Assembly (NCBI RefSeq): GCF_006569205.1
Contig: NZ_VIGD01000008.1
Location: 1-64,000 of the forward strand
From: Ureibacillus terrenus
GTDB taxonomy: Bacteria > Bacillota > Bacilli > Bacillales_A > Planococcaceae
Direction of reading: 5' to 3'
DNA: 64,000 bases
The notes under the pieces are model-generated. The model had not been told where the DNA came from. It saw only the letters and a list, made by a program, of their open reading frames with translations, and did not search any database. The first letter of the stretch is position 1, and the number at the start of each line of letters is the position of its first letter. This document shows, piece after piece, positions 36,335 through 44,940 of the stretch. The position numbers and the translations under genes are program-made.

Positions 36335-38392
36335 TTAATGCAACCATTTTTTCAATGTATCGAACGGGAACAATTCAAAGAATCCGTTCCAGGAATCTTC
36401 GTTAAAGATATCCAAATCCGTGCATTTTTTCGTCGGAATATCCTCTTCTTTCAGATATATCAAGCGCTGTTTCGGACAGGCGTCGGTCGCCAGTTTTCCC
36501 GTTTCGATATCGATCACGACCCCTTTGACGCCATCGGGCACATCAAAGGATTCGTTTGGTTTGTCTTTGTGGACCGTTTCCATGAAATCGATCCAGACCT
36601 GCTTATGGGCGGACATATCCGATGAAGAAGACAACGTTTTTCCCTGGTCGTATCCGTTCCAAACGCCCGCCGTCAGAGTCGGGCTAAAGCCGATGATCCA
36701 CTGGTCCGAAACGGTTGTTCCGGATTTTGCCGCGTACGTATGCGTCATTTTGGACCGGAGGGAAACGCCGGTTGCAGGCGAATAATCATTGAAAACCGGA
36801 TCAAACATTCCTGTCATCATTTGCGTCAAAATGAACGCATCCTGTTCGGAGATGACCTGTTCTTCTTTCGGCTTTTCATATTCGTATACGACTTCGCCTT
36901 CCGCGTTTGTAATGGATAAGATCGTCGTCGGCTTCCGTTCCTGTCCTTTTGCCGCGATGATATTGAACGCATTCGTCAAATCATATAGAGAGTTTTCGAC
37001 TGTGCCAAGCGCCATGGATGGATTATCTTTATCGGAATATCTTAAATGGAACCGCTTGGACATATCGCGGAATTTTTCATAGCCGATTTGTTCCAGCGTT
37101 TTCACCGCGTAAATGTTGTCGGAGATGGCAATGGCCTGGGCCATGGACATGTCGCCATCCGCGAATTTTCCATTGACGTTTTGAGGTTTGTACGTTGCCC
37201 GTCCATTATCGTACGTAAAGATCGTTTCGCCGACATCTAGGAAAGTCAACGGCGTAAAGCCGTTTTCCAATGCCGCCGCATAAAGGATCGGCTTGATGGC
37301 GGAACCCGGCTGGCGTTTTGCCTGGGTAACCCGGTTATAGGAACTTTCCTGATAATTCCGGCCGCCGACAAGGGATGTCACTTGCCCCGTTTTCACATCC
37401 ATGCTGACGAAGGCCACTTGCAGGTCGTTTTTTGGCATATTTTTTTCAATGGCTTCTTCCGCCGCTTTTTGGTGGGCAGGGTTCAAAGTCGTTTTGATCA
37501 CCCAGCCGCCCGCCCGGATATTGAGGTTTTTCTCTTCCAATATTTTTTCCGCTTCCTGCCAGGCGACATCCAAAAAGTAAGGGGCAACGCTTTTCGAAGC
37601 CGTCCATTGATCATTTTTCAGCACGATTTTTTCGGACAAGGCCCGTTCTTTCTGTTCCGGAGTAATTTTATTTTGCTCTTCCATTAAGGACAGAATGAGT
37701 TTTTGACGTCCGATCGCCTTGTCATAGTTATTGAGGGGCGAATAGATGCTTGGTCCTTTCGGGATGCCCGCAAGCAGCGCGGATTCGGCGAGAGTCAGGT
37801 CGCTGGCCGATTTGCCGAAGTAATACCGGCTTGCCGCTTCCGCTCCATACATGCCGTGCCCGTAGTTGACGGTATTCAAATAGGCTTCTAGTATTTCATC
37901 CTTAGAATAGAAGATTTCCAGACGATAGGCGTAAATGGCTTCCAGGATTTTTCTGGACCAGGTTTTATCTAAACTCAAATAGAGATTTCTCGCTAATTGC
38001 TGGGTGATGGTGCTCGCGCCTTGGGCTTTGCTCCGGGTTTTCAAATCGGTCAGGAGGGCGCTTGCGATCCTAGGAATATCAAAACCGTGGTGCCGATAGA
38101 AATCTTTGTCTTCCACGGCGATGGTCGCTTCTATTAAATAAGGTGAAATTTCATCGAGCTCTTTCCAGTAGCGCCGCTCGTCCGTGAAATGATCGCCGAT
38201 CTGGTGGCCGTTCCTGTCCAAAAAAACCGTCGCTTTCGGAATCGTCAACGGCGGTGCTCCCGCAATCTGCGCAAACAGCCGCAAACCTCCCAGAGCGACG
38301 ATGAAGGCGCATAGAAAGACAATGGAATAGAAAGTGATTCGTCTTTTCCGTTTTTTTCTTCTGATTTTCCGCTGATAACTCCGTCGATCCAT
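36335..38392 (-). CDS. Class A penicillin-binding protein (PbpG/YwhE-like)
   Basis: A bifunctional 685-residue peptidoglycan synthase. Basic cytoplasmic start (DRRSYQRKIRRKKRKRR), one membrane anchor, glycosyltransferase domain with AVEDKDFYRHHGFD, GASTITQQLARNLYL and YLNTVNYG, then a transpeptidase with SxxK in QPGSAIKP, SxN in ISDNIYAV and KSG in AAKSGTT. ATG 38392 is eight bases after GGGG; GTG 38401 would overlap that site. Position matches B. subtilis pbpG (ywhE), a PBP with a role in spore peptidoglycan. Confidence 0.92.
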   Translation of the reverse strand: MDRRSYQRKIRRKKRKRRITFYSIVFLCAFIVALGGLRLFAQIAGAPPLTIPKATVFLDRNGHQIGDHFTDERRYWKELDEISPYLIEATIAVEDKDFYRHHGFDIPRIASALLTDLKTRSKAQGASTITQQLARNLYLSLDKTWSRKILEAIYAYRLEIFYSKDEILEAYLNTVNYGHGMYGAEAASRYYFGKSASDLTLAESALLAGIPKGPSIYSPLNNYDKAIGRQKLILSLMEEQNKITPEQKERALSEKIVLKNDQWTASKSVAPYFLDVAWQEAEKILEEKNLNIRAGGWVIKTTLNPAHQKAAEEAIEKNMPKNDLQVAFVSMDVKTGQVTSLVGGRNYQESSYNRVTQAKRQPGSAIKPILYAAALENGFTPLTFLDVGETIFTYDNGRATYKPQNVNGKFADGDMSMAQAIAISDNIYAVKTLEQIGYEKFRDMSKRFHLRYSDKDNPSMALGTVENSLYDLTNAFNIIAAKGQERKPTTILSITNAEGEVVYEYEKPKEEQVISEQDAFILTQMMTGMFDPVFNDYSPATGVSLRSKMTHTYAAKSGTTVSDQWIIGFSPTLTAGVWNGYDQGKTLSSSSDMSAHKQVWIDFMETVHKDKPNESFDVPDGVKGVVIDIETGKLATDACPKQRLIYLKEEDIPTKKCTDLDIFNEDSWNGFFELFPFDTLKKWLH

Positions 38393-38677
38393 CCATTTCA
38401 CCCCATTTCATCCGATTATCCATAGTATGTACTTGAAAATGGCAGTTTAATCGAAAAGTTACGGAAAAAAACTGTTGCACTTTGTCTAAAAACGTCTATA
38501 CTTTTTCTGTATGAAATTTTTTGCTTTAGCAGGCAACCATGTACATCGGATGAAATTGTCATTTGTTTGAATCTATAAGAGAATACGAAATATGTCGAAA
38601 AAAGTTCCGGATTCTTTTGAATTTGAAATGTTCAGCTTTATATGGAAAATCAAAGATCAATAGAGTAGGTGATGGAT

Positions 38678-39550
38678 ATGCGTTTTGACGAAACATATTC
38701 CGGCAATGTGTTCATTAAGAGCCATCAAAACTATGAAGAGGCCAAAGCGGTGCTTTACGGCATGCCGATGGATTGGACGGTGAGCTTCCGTCCGGGTTCC
38801 CGTTTCGGTCCGGCGAGAATCCGTGAAGTGTCCGTGGGTCTTGAGGAATACAGCCCGTATCTTGACCGTGAATTGGATGAAGTGAAGTTTTTCGACGCGG
38901 GCGATATTCCGCTTCCATTCGGGAATGCGCAAAAAGCGTTGGATGAAATCGAAAAGTTCGTCAAAAAAGTGCTGGCGGACGGAAAAATCCCGGTCGGCAT
39001 GGGCGGCGAGCATTTGGTGACATGGCCGGTGGTAAAGGCCGTGTATGAAAAATATCCGGATATTGCCGTTCTTCATTTTGACGCCCATACCGATTTGCGC
39101 ACGGATTATGAAGGGGAGCCGTTGAGCCATGCAACGCCGATCCGGAAAATCGCGGAATTGATCGGTCCGGGCAATGTATATTCGTTCGGCATCCGATCCG
39201 GTTTGAAGGAAGAGTTTGAATGGGCGAAAGAAAACGGCATGTTCATTGCCAAATTTGAAGTGCTCGAACCGTTGAAAGAAGTGTTGCCGTCATTGGAAGG
39301 ACGCAATGTTTATATTACGACGGATATCGATGTTCTGGATCCCGCTTTTGCCCCTGGCACAGGTACGGTGGACTGCGGAGGCATTACGTCAAAAGAATTG
39401 CTCGCGTCCATCCACGCGATTGCAAGAAGCGGAGTGAATGTCGTGGGCTTCGACCTGGTGGAAGTCGCTCCGGTATTGGACCACTCCGAGATGACCGTGA
39501 ACACGGCTTCCAAATTGTTAAGGGAAATGATCCTTGGCTGGATTAAGTAA
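38678..39550 (+). CDS. speB: Agmatinase
   Basis: A 290-residue ureohydrolase that converts agmatine to putrescine and urea. Manganese ligands: GMGGEHLVTWP, VLHFDAHTDLRTDYEGEPLSHATP and TTDIDVLDPAFAPGTGTVDCGGIT. MRFDETYSGNVFI is nearly the same start as B. subtilis SpeB, and TAGGTGATGGAT places the start at ATG 38678. In B. subtilis speE (spermidine synthase) lies directly upstream; here it is absent between the PBP gene and speB. Confidence 0.94.
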   Translation: MRFDETYSGNVFIKSHQNYEEAKAVLYGMPMDWTVSFRPGSRFGPARIREVSVGLEEYSPYLDRELDEVKFFDAGDIPLPFGNAQKALDEIEKFVKKVLADGKIPVGMGGEHLVTWPVVKAVYEKYPDIAVLHFDAHTDLRTDYEGEPLSHATPIRKIAELIGPGNVYSFGIRSGLKEEFEWAKENGMFIAKFEVLEPLKEVLPSLEGRNVYITTDIDVLDPAFAPGTGTVDCGGITSKELLASIHAIARSGVNVVGFDLVEVAPVLDHSEMTVNTASKLLREMILGWIK

Positions 39551-39565
39551 TCAGGCCGGGCATAA

Positions 39566-39610
39566 GGCGACCAAAGTTTGCCGGTTGGACAAGCTTTGGT
39601 CGTTTTTGTT
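39566..39610 (+). terminator. Terminator of speB
   Basis: CGACCAAAG (39568-39576) pairs with CTTTGGTCG (39594-39602), then TTTTTG. Confidence 0.85.
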
Positions 39611-39908
39611 TGGCTTGGATTTTTGGGGATGGACGGATAAGTTCCAAAAGGATGTTCATCAACCTCCGCTATAATCATGCAGGAGGTATGCGCCCAATCG
39701 GATTGATTGCAATGCATGTTCATCAAACCCGGGGCAATCGGTTCGGGGATATCAACGCAAACTCCCGGGATATCGCCGCACCCCCCGCCATTGCCGATCA
39801 TGCCGCGGGCCTAAAAGCATCCCAATTCCTGATTCCATCTTGCTAAGAAATGAAAATTCATCCTATAATATTTAAGTTATAGTAATAAATAAGGAGTGCC
39901 CACGGGAA
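39611..39908. other. Intergenic region with possible decayed 21-bp repeats
   Basis: No gene. From about 39712 to 39812 the sequence can be cut into 21-base pieces with weak likeness (GATATCAACGCAAACTCCCGG, GATATCGCCGCACC and ATTGCCGATCATGCC starts). It may be a worn-out relative of the 21-bp arrays, but the match is weak. The promoter of the ywiB-argS operon should lie near 39860-39890 (TATAAT at 39862). Confidence 0.35.
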
Positions 39909-40346
39909 ATGAGTGTTGAAAAGAACGTAAAAATCAGGGTGATTTCGAAGATCTGTCCAATCGACGGGGACGAAGAAACTTACGAACTGTGGCTGCAAGG
40001 GATTTGGATCAAAAAGAACGACAATATGTACTTGCGGTATGAAGAAATCATGGAGGATAAAAAAATCAAAACGACCGTGAAAATGAACAGCGACAATGCA
40101 CTCATTTTGCGAAGTGGAGACGTCAATATGCGGCTGCCGTTCAGCCTGGAAAGCAGGCAAAACGGCCATTACGATACAATGTACGGCACATTGCCTTTGC
40201 AGACGAAAACTTACCGGATCGGGCTTGAGCATTCGGAGGAAGACAATATCAGTGGCAGATTCAATGTGCAATATGATTTAATTATTAGTGGACATTCAGT
40301 CGGTCATTATTCATTGGAAATACAATACACGGAGGGACAAGCATGA
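39909..40346 (+). CDS. ywiB: DUF1934 (YwiB) beta-barrel protein
   Basis: A 145-residue protein of the DUF1934/YwiB family, small calycin-like barrels of unknown function ([52 protein letters not shown] … [26 protein letters not shown]). It overlaps the argS start by four bases (ATGA), the conserved ywiB-argS arrangement. Confidence 0.9.
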   Translation: MSVEKNVKIRVISKICPIDGDEETYELWLQGIWIKKNDNMYLRYEEIMEDKKIKTTVKMNSDNALILRSGDVNMRLPFSLESRQNGHYDTMYGTLPLQTKTYRIGLEHSEEDNISGRFNVQYDLIISGHSVGHYSLEIQYTEGQA

Positions 40347-42010
40347 ATGCAGTAGAACAATTGCAGGAAAAACTGAAAAACTTGTTGAAATCGGCTGTGG
40401 AAAAAGCGCAACTTGTGGAAGAGGGGACGGAATTTACGGTTCATATAGAAGTGCCGAAAGACAAGTCCAAAGGCGATTTCGCGACAAACTTGGCGATGCA
40501 GCTGACGAAACTGGCGAAAAAGCCTCCGCGCCAAATCGCGGATGCCATAGTGGAAAACCTCGAGACGGAAGGCACGGAAATTGAAAAAGTGGAAATTGCA
40601 GGGCCCGGCTTTATCAATATTTTTGTGCGCAAAGATTTCCTCGCGGATATCGTCAAGGCGGTGTTCGAACAGGGCGAAAACTATGGCCGTTCCAATGCCG
40701 GCGGCGGCGAAAAAATTCAGGTGGAATTTGTATCCGCGAATCCTACGGGGGACCTTCACCTGGGACATGCCCGCGGTGCTGCATTCGGCGACTCCCTATG
40801 CAACGTTTTAGATTTTGCGGGATACGATGTCACTCGGGAATATTACATCAACGATGCGGGGAACCAGATCAACAATTTGGCCCGGTCCTTGGAAGCGCGC
40901 TACAAACAGCAGCTCGGGCTTGATGCGGAAATGCCGGAAGACGGCTACTACGGCCAGGACATTATCGATATCGCGAAAAGATTGGTTGAAGAATATGGGG
41001 ATTCCATATTGGAAAAATCCGATGAAGAACGCTTCAACTTCTTCCGCGAAAAAGGACTCGCCCTTGAACTGGAAAAACTGAAAAAAGACTTGGAAAACTT
41101 CCGCGTGCACTTTGATGTATGGTATTCCGAAACTTCATTATATAAGAGCGGAAAAATTGAAAAAGCTTTGGAGAAATTAAGAAACAACGGCCACATCTAT
41201 GAAAAGGACGGCGCGACATGGTTCCGCTCCACGACATTCGGCGACGACAAAGACCGCGTATTGATCAAATCGGACGGTTCTTACACTTATTTGACGCCGG
41301 ACATCGCCTATCACGAAGATAAAATACAGCGCGGCTTCGACAAAATCATCAACGTCTGGGGAGCAGACCACCACGGCTACATCCCGCGCATGAAAGCGGC
41401 CATCGAAGCCCTTGGATACGACCGCGACAAACTCGAAGTCAAAGTCATCCAAATGGTGCAGCTTTATAAAAACGGCGAAAAATACAAAATGAGCAAACGC
41501 ACGGGGAATGCGGTGACAATGCGCGAGCTTGTGGAAGAAGCGGGTCTGGATGCAGTGCGCTATTACTTCGTGAAGACGGCATGCGATTCCCATATGGACT
41601 TCGACATCGACCTTGCCGTGGCGGAAACGAACGAAAACCCGGTTTACTACGCCCAATATGCCCACGCGCGCATTTGTTCCATTTTGCGGGCGGCGGGGGA
41701 GCAAGGATTCCGCCCTTCATTGGACAACTTGAATCTATTGGCGGATGAAAAATCGGAGGAAGTGCTGAAAATCGTCGGCGCCTTCCCGCAAGTTGTGGCG
41801 GAAGCGGCAAAACACCGCACGCCGCACCGCATCGCCAACTACATCCAGGAATTGGCGGCCGCATTCCACAGCTTCTACAATGCGGAAAAGGTATTGAACC
41901 CGGACAATAAAGAATTGACGGAAGCACGCCTCGCTTTAATTCAGGCGGTTCGCACAACCCTTGCCAACGCATTGAGATTGATCGGCGTTTCCGCACCGGA
42001 AAGGATGTAA
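40343..42010 (+). CDS. argS: Arginyl-tRNA synthetase
   Basis: A 555-residue class I synthetase. An N-terminal Add-1 domain (tRNA D-loop recognition) is followed by the HIGH-type motif [18 protein letters not shown], the KMSKS-type motif [12 protein letters not shown], and a C-terminal DALR anticodon-binding domain ending [25 protein letters not shown] precedes the ATG. No T-box was seen upstream, so it probably depends on the ywiB promoter. Confidence 0.97.
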   Translation: MNAVEQLQEKLKNLLKSAVEKAQLVEEGTEFTVHIEVPKDKSKGDFATNLAMQLTKLAKKPPRQIADAIVENLETEGTEIEKVEIAGPGFINIFVRKDFLADIVKAVFEQGENYGRSNAGGGEKIQVEFVSANPTGDLHLGHARGAAFGDSLCNVLDFAGYDVTREYYINDAGNQINNLARSLEARYKQQLGLDAEMPEDGYYGQDIIDIAKRLVEEYGDSILEKSDEERFNFFREKGLALELEKLKKDLENFRVHFDVWYSETSLYKSGKIEKALEKLRNNGHIYEKDGATWFRSTTFGDDKDRVLIKSDGSYTYLTPDIAYHEDKIQRGFDKIINVWGADHHGYIPRMKAAIEALGYDRDKLEVKVIQMVQLYKNGEKYKMSKRTGNAVTMRELVEEAGLDAVRYYFVKTACDSHMDFDIDLAVAETNENPVYYAQYAHARICSILRAAGEQGFRPSLDNLNLLADEKSEEVLKIVGAFPQVVAEAAKHRTPHRIANYIQELAAAFHSFYNAEKVLNPDNKELTEARLALIQAVRTTLANALRLIGVSAPERM

Positions 42011-42019
42011 ATTTTATAA

Positions 42020-42070
42020 AAGAGCGGATAGGAAAATGTTTTGTTTCCTAGTCCGCTTTTTTTATTTTTT
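42020..42070 (+). terminator. Terminator of argS
   Basis: AGCGGATAGGAAA pairs with TTTCCTAGTCCGCT with one mismatch, then TTTTTTTATTTTTT. Confidence 0.85.
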
Positions 42071-42132
42071 GATTTTGGACACTTTTATTTGTTTAAGCGG
42101 GATTCTGTCCGCGCAAGGGGTGGAGAGGGTAC

Positions 42133-42330
42133 TCCAAGTGCCCGAAAGGAAACCTCAAGTGCCCGAGAAAGCAGTGTAAATGCCCAAGAGGATCACTCAA
42201 GCGCCCGAGAAAGTATTTCAAATGCCCGGGAGGAAATTCCAAGCGCCCGAGAAAGCAGTGTAAATGCCCAAGTGGATTACTCAAGTACCCAAGGAAACAG
42301 CTAAATTCCCAAGTAGATTACTCAAGCGGC
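42133..42330. repeat. Degenerate 21-bp tandem repeat array, ten units
   Basis: GCCC[A/G]AG-type cores recur at 42140, 42161, 42182, 42203, 42224, 42245, 42266, 42287, 42307 and 42328, again 21 bases apart with one 20-base slip. Units alternate between AAGCGCCCGAGAAAG and TAAATGCCCAAG forms. It lies between argS and the ydbM-like gene. No promoter, ribosome site or family protein is seen in it. Confidence 0.9.
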
Positions 42331-42469
42331 ATCAAAAATATAAATCTTACTAAAATACTATGTTTTATCTATTGACGCGGAAAGTTGTAGAAAAGTAGAA
42401 TGGAATAAAGATTCGTTATTTCGGAAAAATAAATCATCCTTTTCCTATTGAAAGGCAGGTAAACGTCCG

Positions 42470-43642
42470 GTGAAGGAACTATTCATCAAAACAGAAAAGC
42501 AGAGGGAATGGCTGGAAAAATTAAAGGCTTTGGAACAGCCCCTGAAGGAACATGCGCAGGAAAACGATGAACAATCCCTTTTTCCCCATGCCCACATCCA
42601 AAAACTGCGGGAAATCGGCTATACGAAAATCACGTTGCCCAAGGAGCATGGCGGCGAAGGGTTGGACATTTATGATGCGGTTTTATTCCAGGAAACGTTG
42701 GGAAGCTATGATGGCAGCACGGCTCTTTCCATCGGCTGGACTTTGTCGACGGTAGGGGATTTGTTTGAATCAAAGAGCTGGCCGCAAGAAAAATTGGAGC
42801 AATTTGCAAAAGAGGTGGCGAACGGGGCCATCATCAACAAAGTGGCCAGCGAAGTGGTGACCGGAAGCCCGATCCGCGGGGGACGGCCGGCGACGACCGC
42901 AGTGAAAAAGGGAAACAAATGGGTCATCAATGGGCACAAATCCTATGCCACATGTTCCCCGGAATTGGACTATTTTATCATCACCGCCTGGATTCCGGAG
43001 CTTGAGAAGGTCGGCAATTTCTTGATTCACAAGGATACAGAAGGCTTCTCCATCAAAGAAGCGTGGGACGTCGTTGCGATGAAAGCGACCGGCAGCCATG
43101 ATTTAATATTGGACAATGTGGAAGTGGATGAATCGGCGCTGGTGGAAATTCCGGAGTATAAAACCGGATTTAAATTGAATGGCTGGCTCTTGATCATTCC
43201 TGCGACTTATCTGGGAGTCGCCCAGGCGGCCCGCGATTATGCGGTGGAATTCGCCAACCGCCATTCGCCGAACAGCATCGAAGGAACGATAGCCCAATTG
43301 CCGAACGTCCAAACATTGATTGGAGAAATCGATTTGCTGTTGACGCAGGCCCGTTTTGCCATCTACGGAGCGGCACAAGGCTACATCGATTTGAGAAACA
43401 AAGGGGAACTGGAGGCAAAAGCCGAATTGATCGTCAATGCGGTCAATATCGCAAAATATACGGTCATCAACAACGCCATCAATGTGGTGGATAAAGCGAT
43501 GCGGGTGGTGGGCATCAAAAGCTTGCAGCGCAACAATCCGCTTCAGCGCTATTACCGCGATGTGAGGGCAGGCCTCCATAATCCGCCGATGGATGACTTG
43601 ACCATCAAAAAATTGGCGGAATATGCGCTCAAACAATCATAA
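42470..43642 (+). CDS. Acyl-CoA-dehydrogenase-fold flavoprotein (YdbM-like)
   Basis: A 390-residue protein of the acyl-CoA dehydrogenase superfamily. It has the N-terminal helical domain with LREIGYTKITLPKEHGGEGLDIYDAV and a middle FAD-binding barrel (INGHKSYATCSPELDYFIITAWI), but lacks the C-terminal YEG-type catalytic glutamate segment; instead it ends QRYYRDVRAGLHNPPMDDLTIKKLAEYALKQS. This is the YdbM branch, nearer to group D flavin monooxygenases, so true acyl-CoA dehydrogenase activity is doubtful. GTG start at 42470. Stands alone. Confidence 0.82.
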   Translation: MKELFIKTEKQREWLEKLKALEQPLKEHAQENDEQSLFPHAHIQKLREIGYTKITLPKEHGGEGLDIYDAVLFQETLGSYDGSTALSIGWTLSTVGDLFESKSWPQEKLEQFAKEVANGAIINKVASEVVTGSPIRGGRPATTAVKKGNKWVINGHKSYATCSPELDYFIITAWIPELEKVGNFLIHKDTEGFSIKEAWDVVAMKATGSHDLILDNVEVDESALVEIPEYKTGFKLNGWLLIIPATYLGVAQAARDYAVEFANRHSPNSIEGTIAQLPNVQTLIGEIDLLLTQARFAIYGAAQGYIDLRNKGELEAKAELIVNAVNIAKYTVINNAINVVDKAMRVVGIKSLQRNNPLQRYYRDVRAGLHNPPMDDLTIKKLAEYALKQS

Positions 43643-43681
43643 AATGACCTGGATCATGGTTCCAAAAAAATGGATAGAATG

Positions 43682-43718
43682 AAACGTCCTCCTTTTGAAG
43701 GATGGAGGGCGTTTTTTA
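43682..43718 (+). terminator. Terminator of the ydbM-like gene
   Basis: ACGTCCTCC (43684-43692) pairs with GGAGGGCGT (43703-43711, one mismatch), followed by TTTTTTATG. Confidence 0.8.
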
Positions 43719-43893
43719 TGCTTCTTTTCTCTTTTTTCTCTTTCGTTCTATCATTTGTTTGAGAATCCGCTATAATAAAAAATATTGATAATTACGAAAC
43801 AATGAAAGATTCAAATTCTGTTGTTTTTTCTCGAAGAATACGGGAGTTTTTTATTTTTTCCCATTCATCATTTTGATTTTATTTGGAGGAAGT

Positions 43894-43941
43894 ATGGAAA
43901 CGTTTGATACATATCTCGAATGGGCAGAGGATGCGGGATGA
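43894..43941 (+). CDS. 15-codon open frame coupled to btuC
   Basis: TTTGGAGGAAGT, the best ribosome site in the region, precedes ATG 43894. The frame encodes METFDTYLEWAEDAG and its TGA overlaps the btuC ATG (ATGA). It could be a leader peptide that carries ribosomes to btuC, or the remnant of a lost btuF gene. No known leader-peptide motif is evident. Confidence 0.45.
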   Translation: METFDTYLEWAEDAG

Positions 43942-44927
43942 AGAAAAAGTTGTTGCTTGCTTACGGTTCCTCTATTTTTCTATTGATGGCCAGCATGTGG
44001 CTGGCGGTTTCGATGGGTTCCGTGGATGTCCCATTTTCCGCCATCTGGGATCAGGAAGGAAATCCGAGAGCCTATAGCATCTTATGGAATATCCGCATGC
44101 CGCGCGCGGTTCTTGCGGGGCTTGTCGGGGCTGCCCTTGCCATCGCGGGGGCGGCATTCCAGGGGCTGTTGAGGAATCCGTTGGCGGATCCGTATACGAT
44201 CGGCGTGTCGTCCGGCGCTTCCGTGGGGGCGATTTCCACCATATTTTTCGGCATTTCCTTGCCGGTTCTCGGCCCGTATACGCTGGCCGTTTTCGGCATC
44301 ATCGGCGCATTTCTCACGCTGCTCATCGTCCTTGTCTTTGCGCGCCTTGTGGATAAATCCATGAAAATGGAGACCCTCATATTGACAGGGGTCATCTTCA
44401 GCTCGTTTTTAGGGTCCTGCATTTCGCTGTTGACGGCCCTTTCCCATGAAGAGCTGAAGGCCGTTGTGGGCTGGCTTCTTGGAAGCGTGGCGATGCGCGG
44501 CTGGTCCTATGTGAATATCCTCGTTCCTTTTCTCGTTATCGGATTTTTCATTCTTTGGCTGAACCGGAGAGAATTGAACGTCATGATGTACGGGGACGAG
44601 CGGGCGGCTTCCCTGGGGGTGGATGTCGTCCGGCGCAGATATGCCATCCTGGTTGGCGGATCCGTGCTGACGGGCGCCGCCGTGAGCGTTTCGGGAACGA
44701 TCGGGTTTGTCGGACTGGTGGTACCGCATATCACGAGGATGATTTGGGGAGCGGATCACCGCCATTTGCTGCCGCTTTCATTTTTAAACGGAGCGAGCTT
44801 ATTGATCGTTTGCGATTTGGTATCCCGCACGATCGTGGCGCCGCAGGAACTGCCGATCGGCGTGGTGACCGCGTTTGTCGGCGCGCCGGTATTTGCTTAT
44901 ATCTTCTTTAAACAGCGACGGAAGTAA
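43938..44927 (+). CDS. Cobalamin-type (BtuC/FecCD) ABC transporter permease
   Basis: A 329-residue permease with about ten membrane helices. IRMPRAVLAGLVGAALAIAGAAFQGLLRNPLADPYTIGVSSGASVGA and GTIGFVGLVVPHITRMIWGADHR are the BtuC/FecCD signatures. The genes behind it (ATPase-CbiZ, adenosyltransferase) point to cobalamin or cobinamide as cargo. AGAGG seven bases before ATG 43938 supports this start over ATG 43920. No substrate-binding protein gene (btuF/yvrC) is present upstream, unlike B. subtilis yvrC-yvrB-yvrA-yvqK. Confidence 0.9.
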   Translation: MKKKLLLAYGSSIFLLMASMWLAVSMGSVDVPFSAIWDQEGNPRAYSILWNIRMPRAVLAGLVGAALAIAGAAFQGLLRNPLADPYTIGVSSGASVGAISTIFFGISLPVLGPYTLAVFGIIGAFLTLLIVLVFARLVDKSMKMETLILTGVIFSSFLGSCISLLTALSHEELKAVVGWLLGSVAMRGWSYVNILVPFLVIGFFILWLNRRELNVMMYGDERAASLGVDVVRRRYAILVGGSVLTGAAVSVSGTIGFVGLVVPHITRMIWGADHRHLLPLSFLNGASLLIVCDLVSRTIVAPQELPIGVVTAFVGAPVFAYIFFKQRRK

Positions 44928-44940
44928 AGGGGTGATGTGC

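Noticed and set aside
39860..39908. T-box upstream of ywiB-argS or ilvA
   Set aside because: No GGTGG-type T-box or antiterminator/terminator pair was found before either gene.
43720..43893. Cobalamin riboswitch upstream of btuC
   Set aside because: No B12-box or conserved aptamer core was seen in this 170-base, AT-rich gap.
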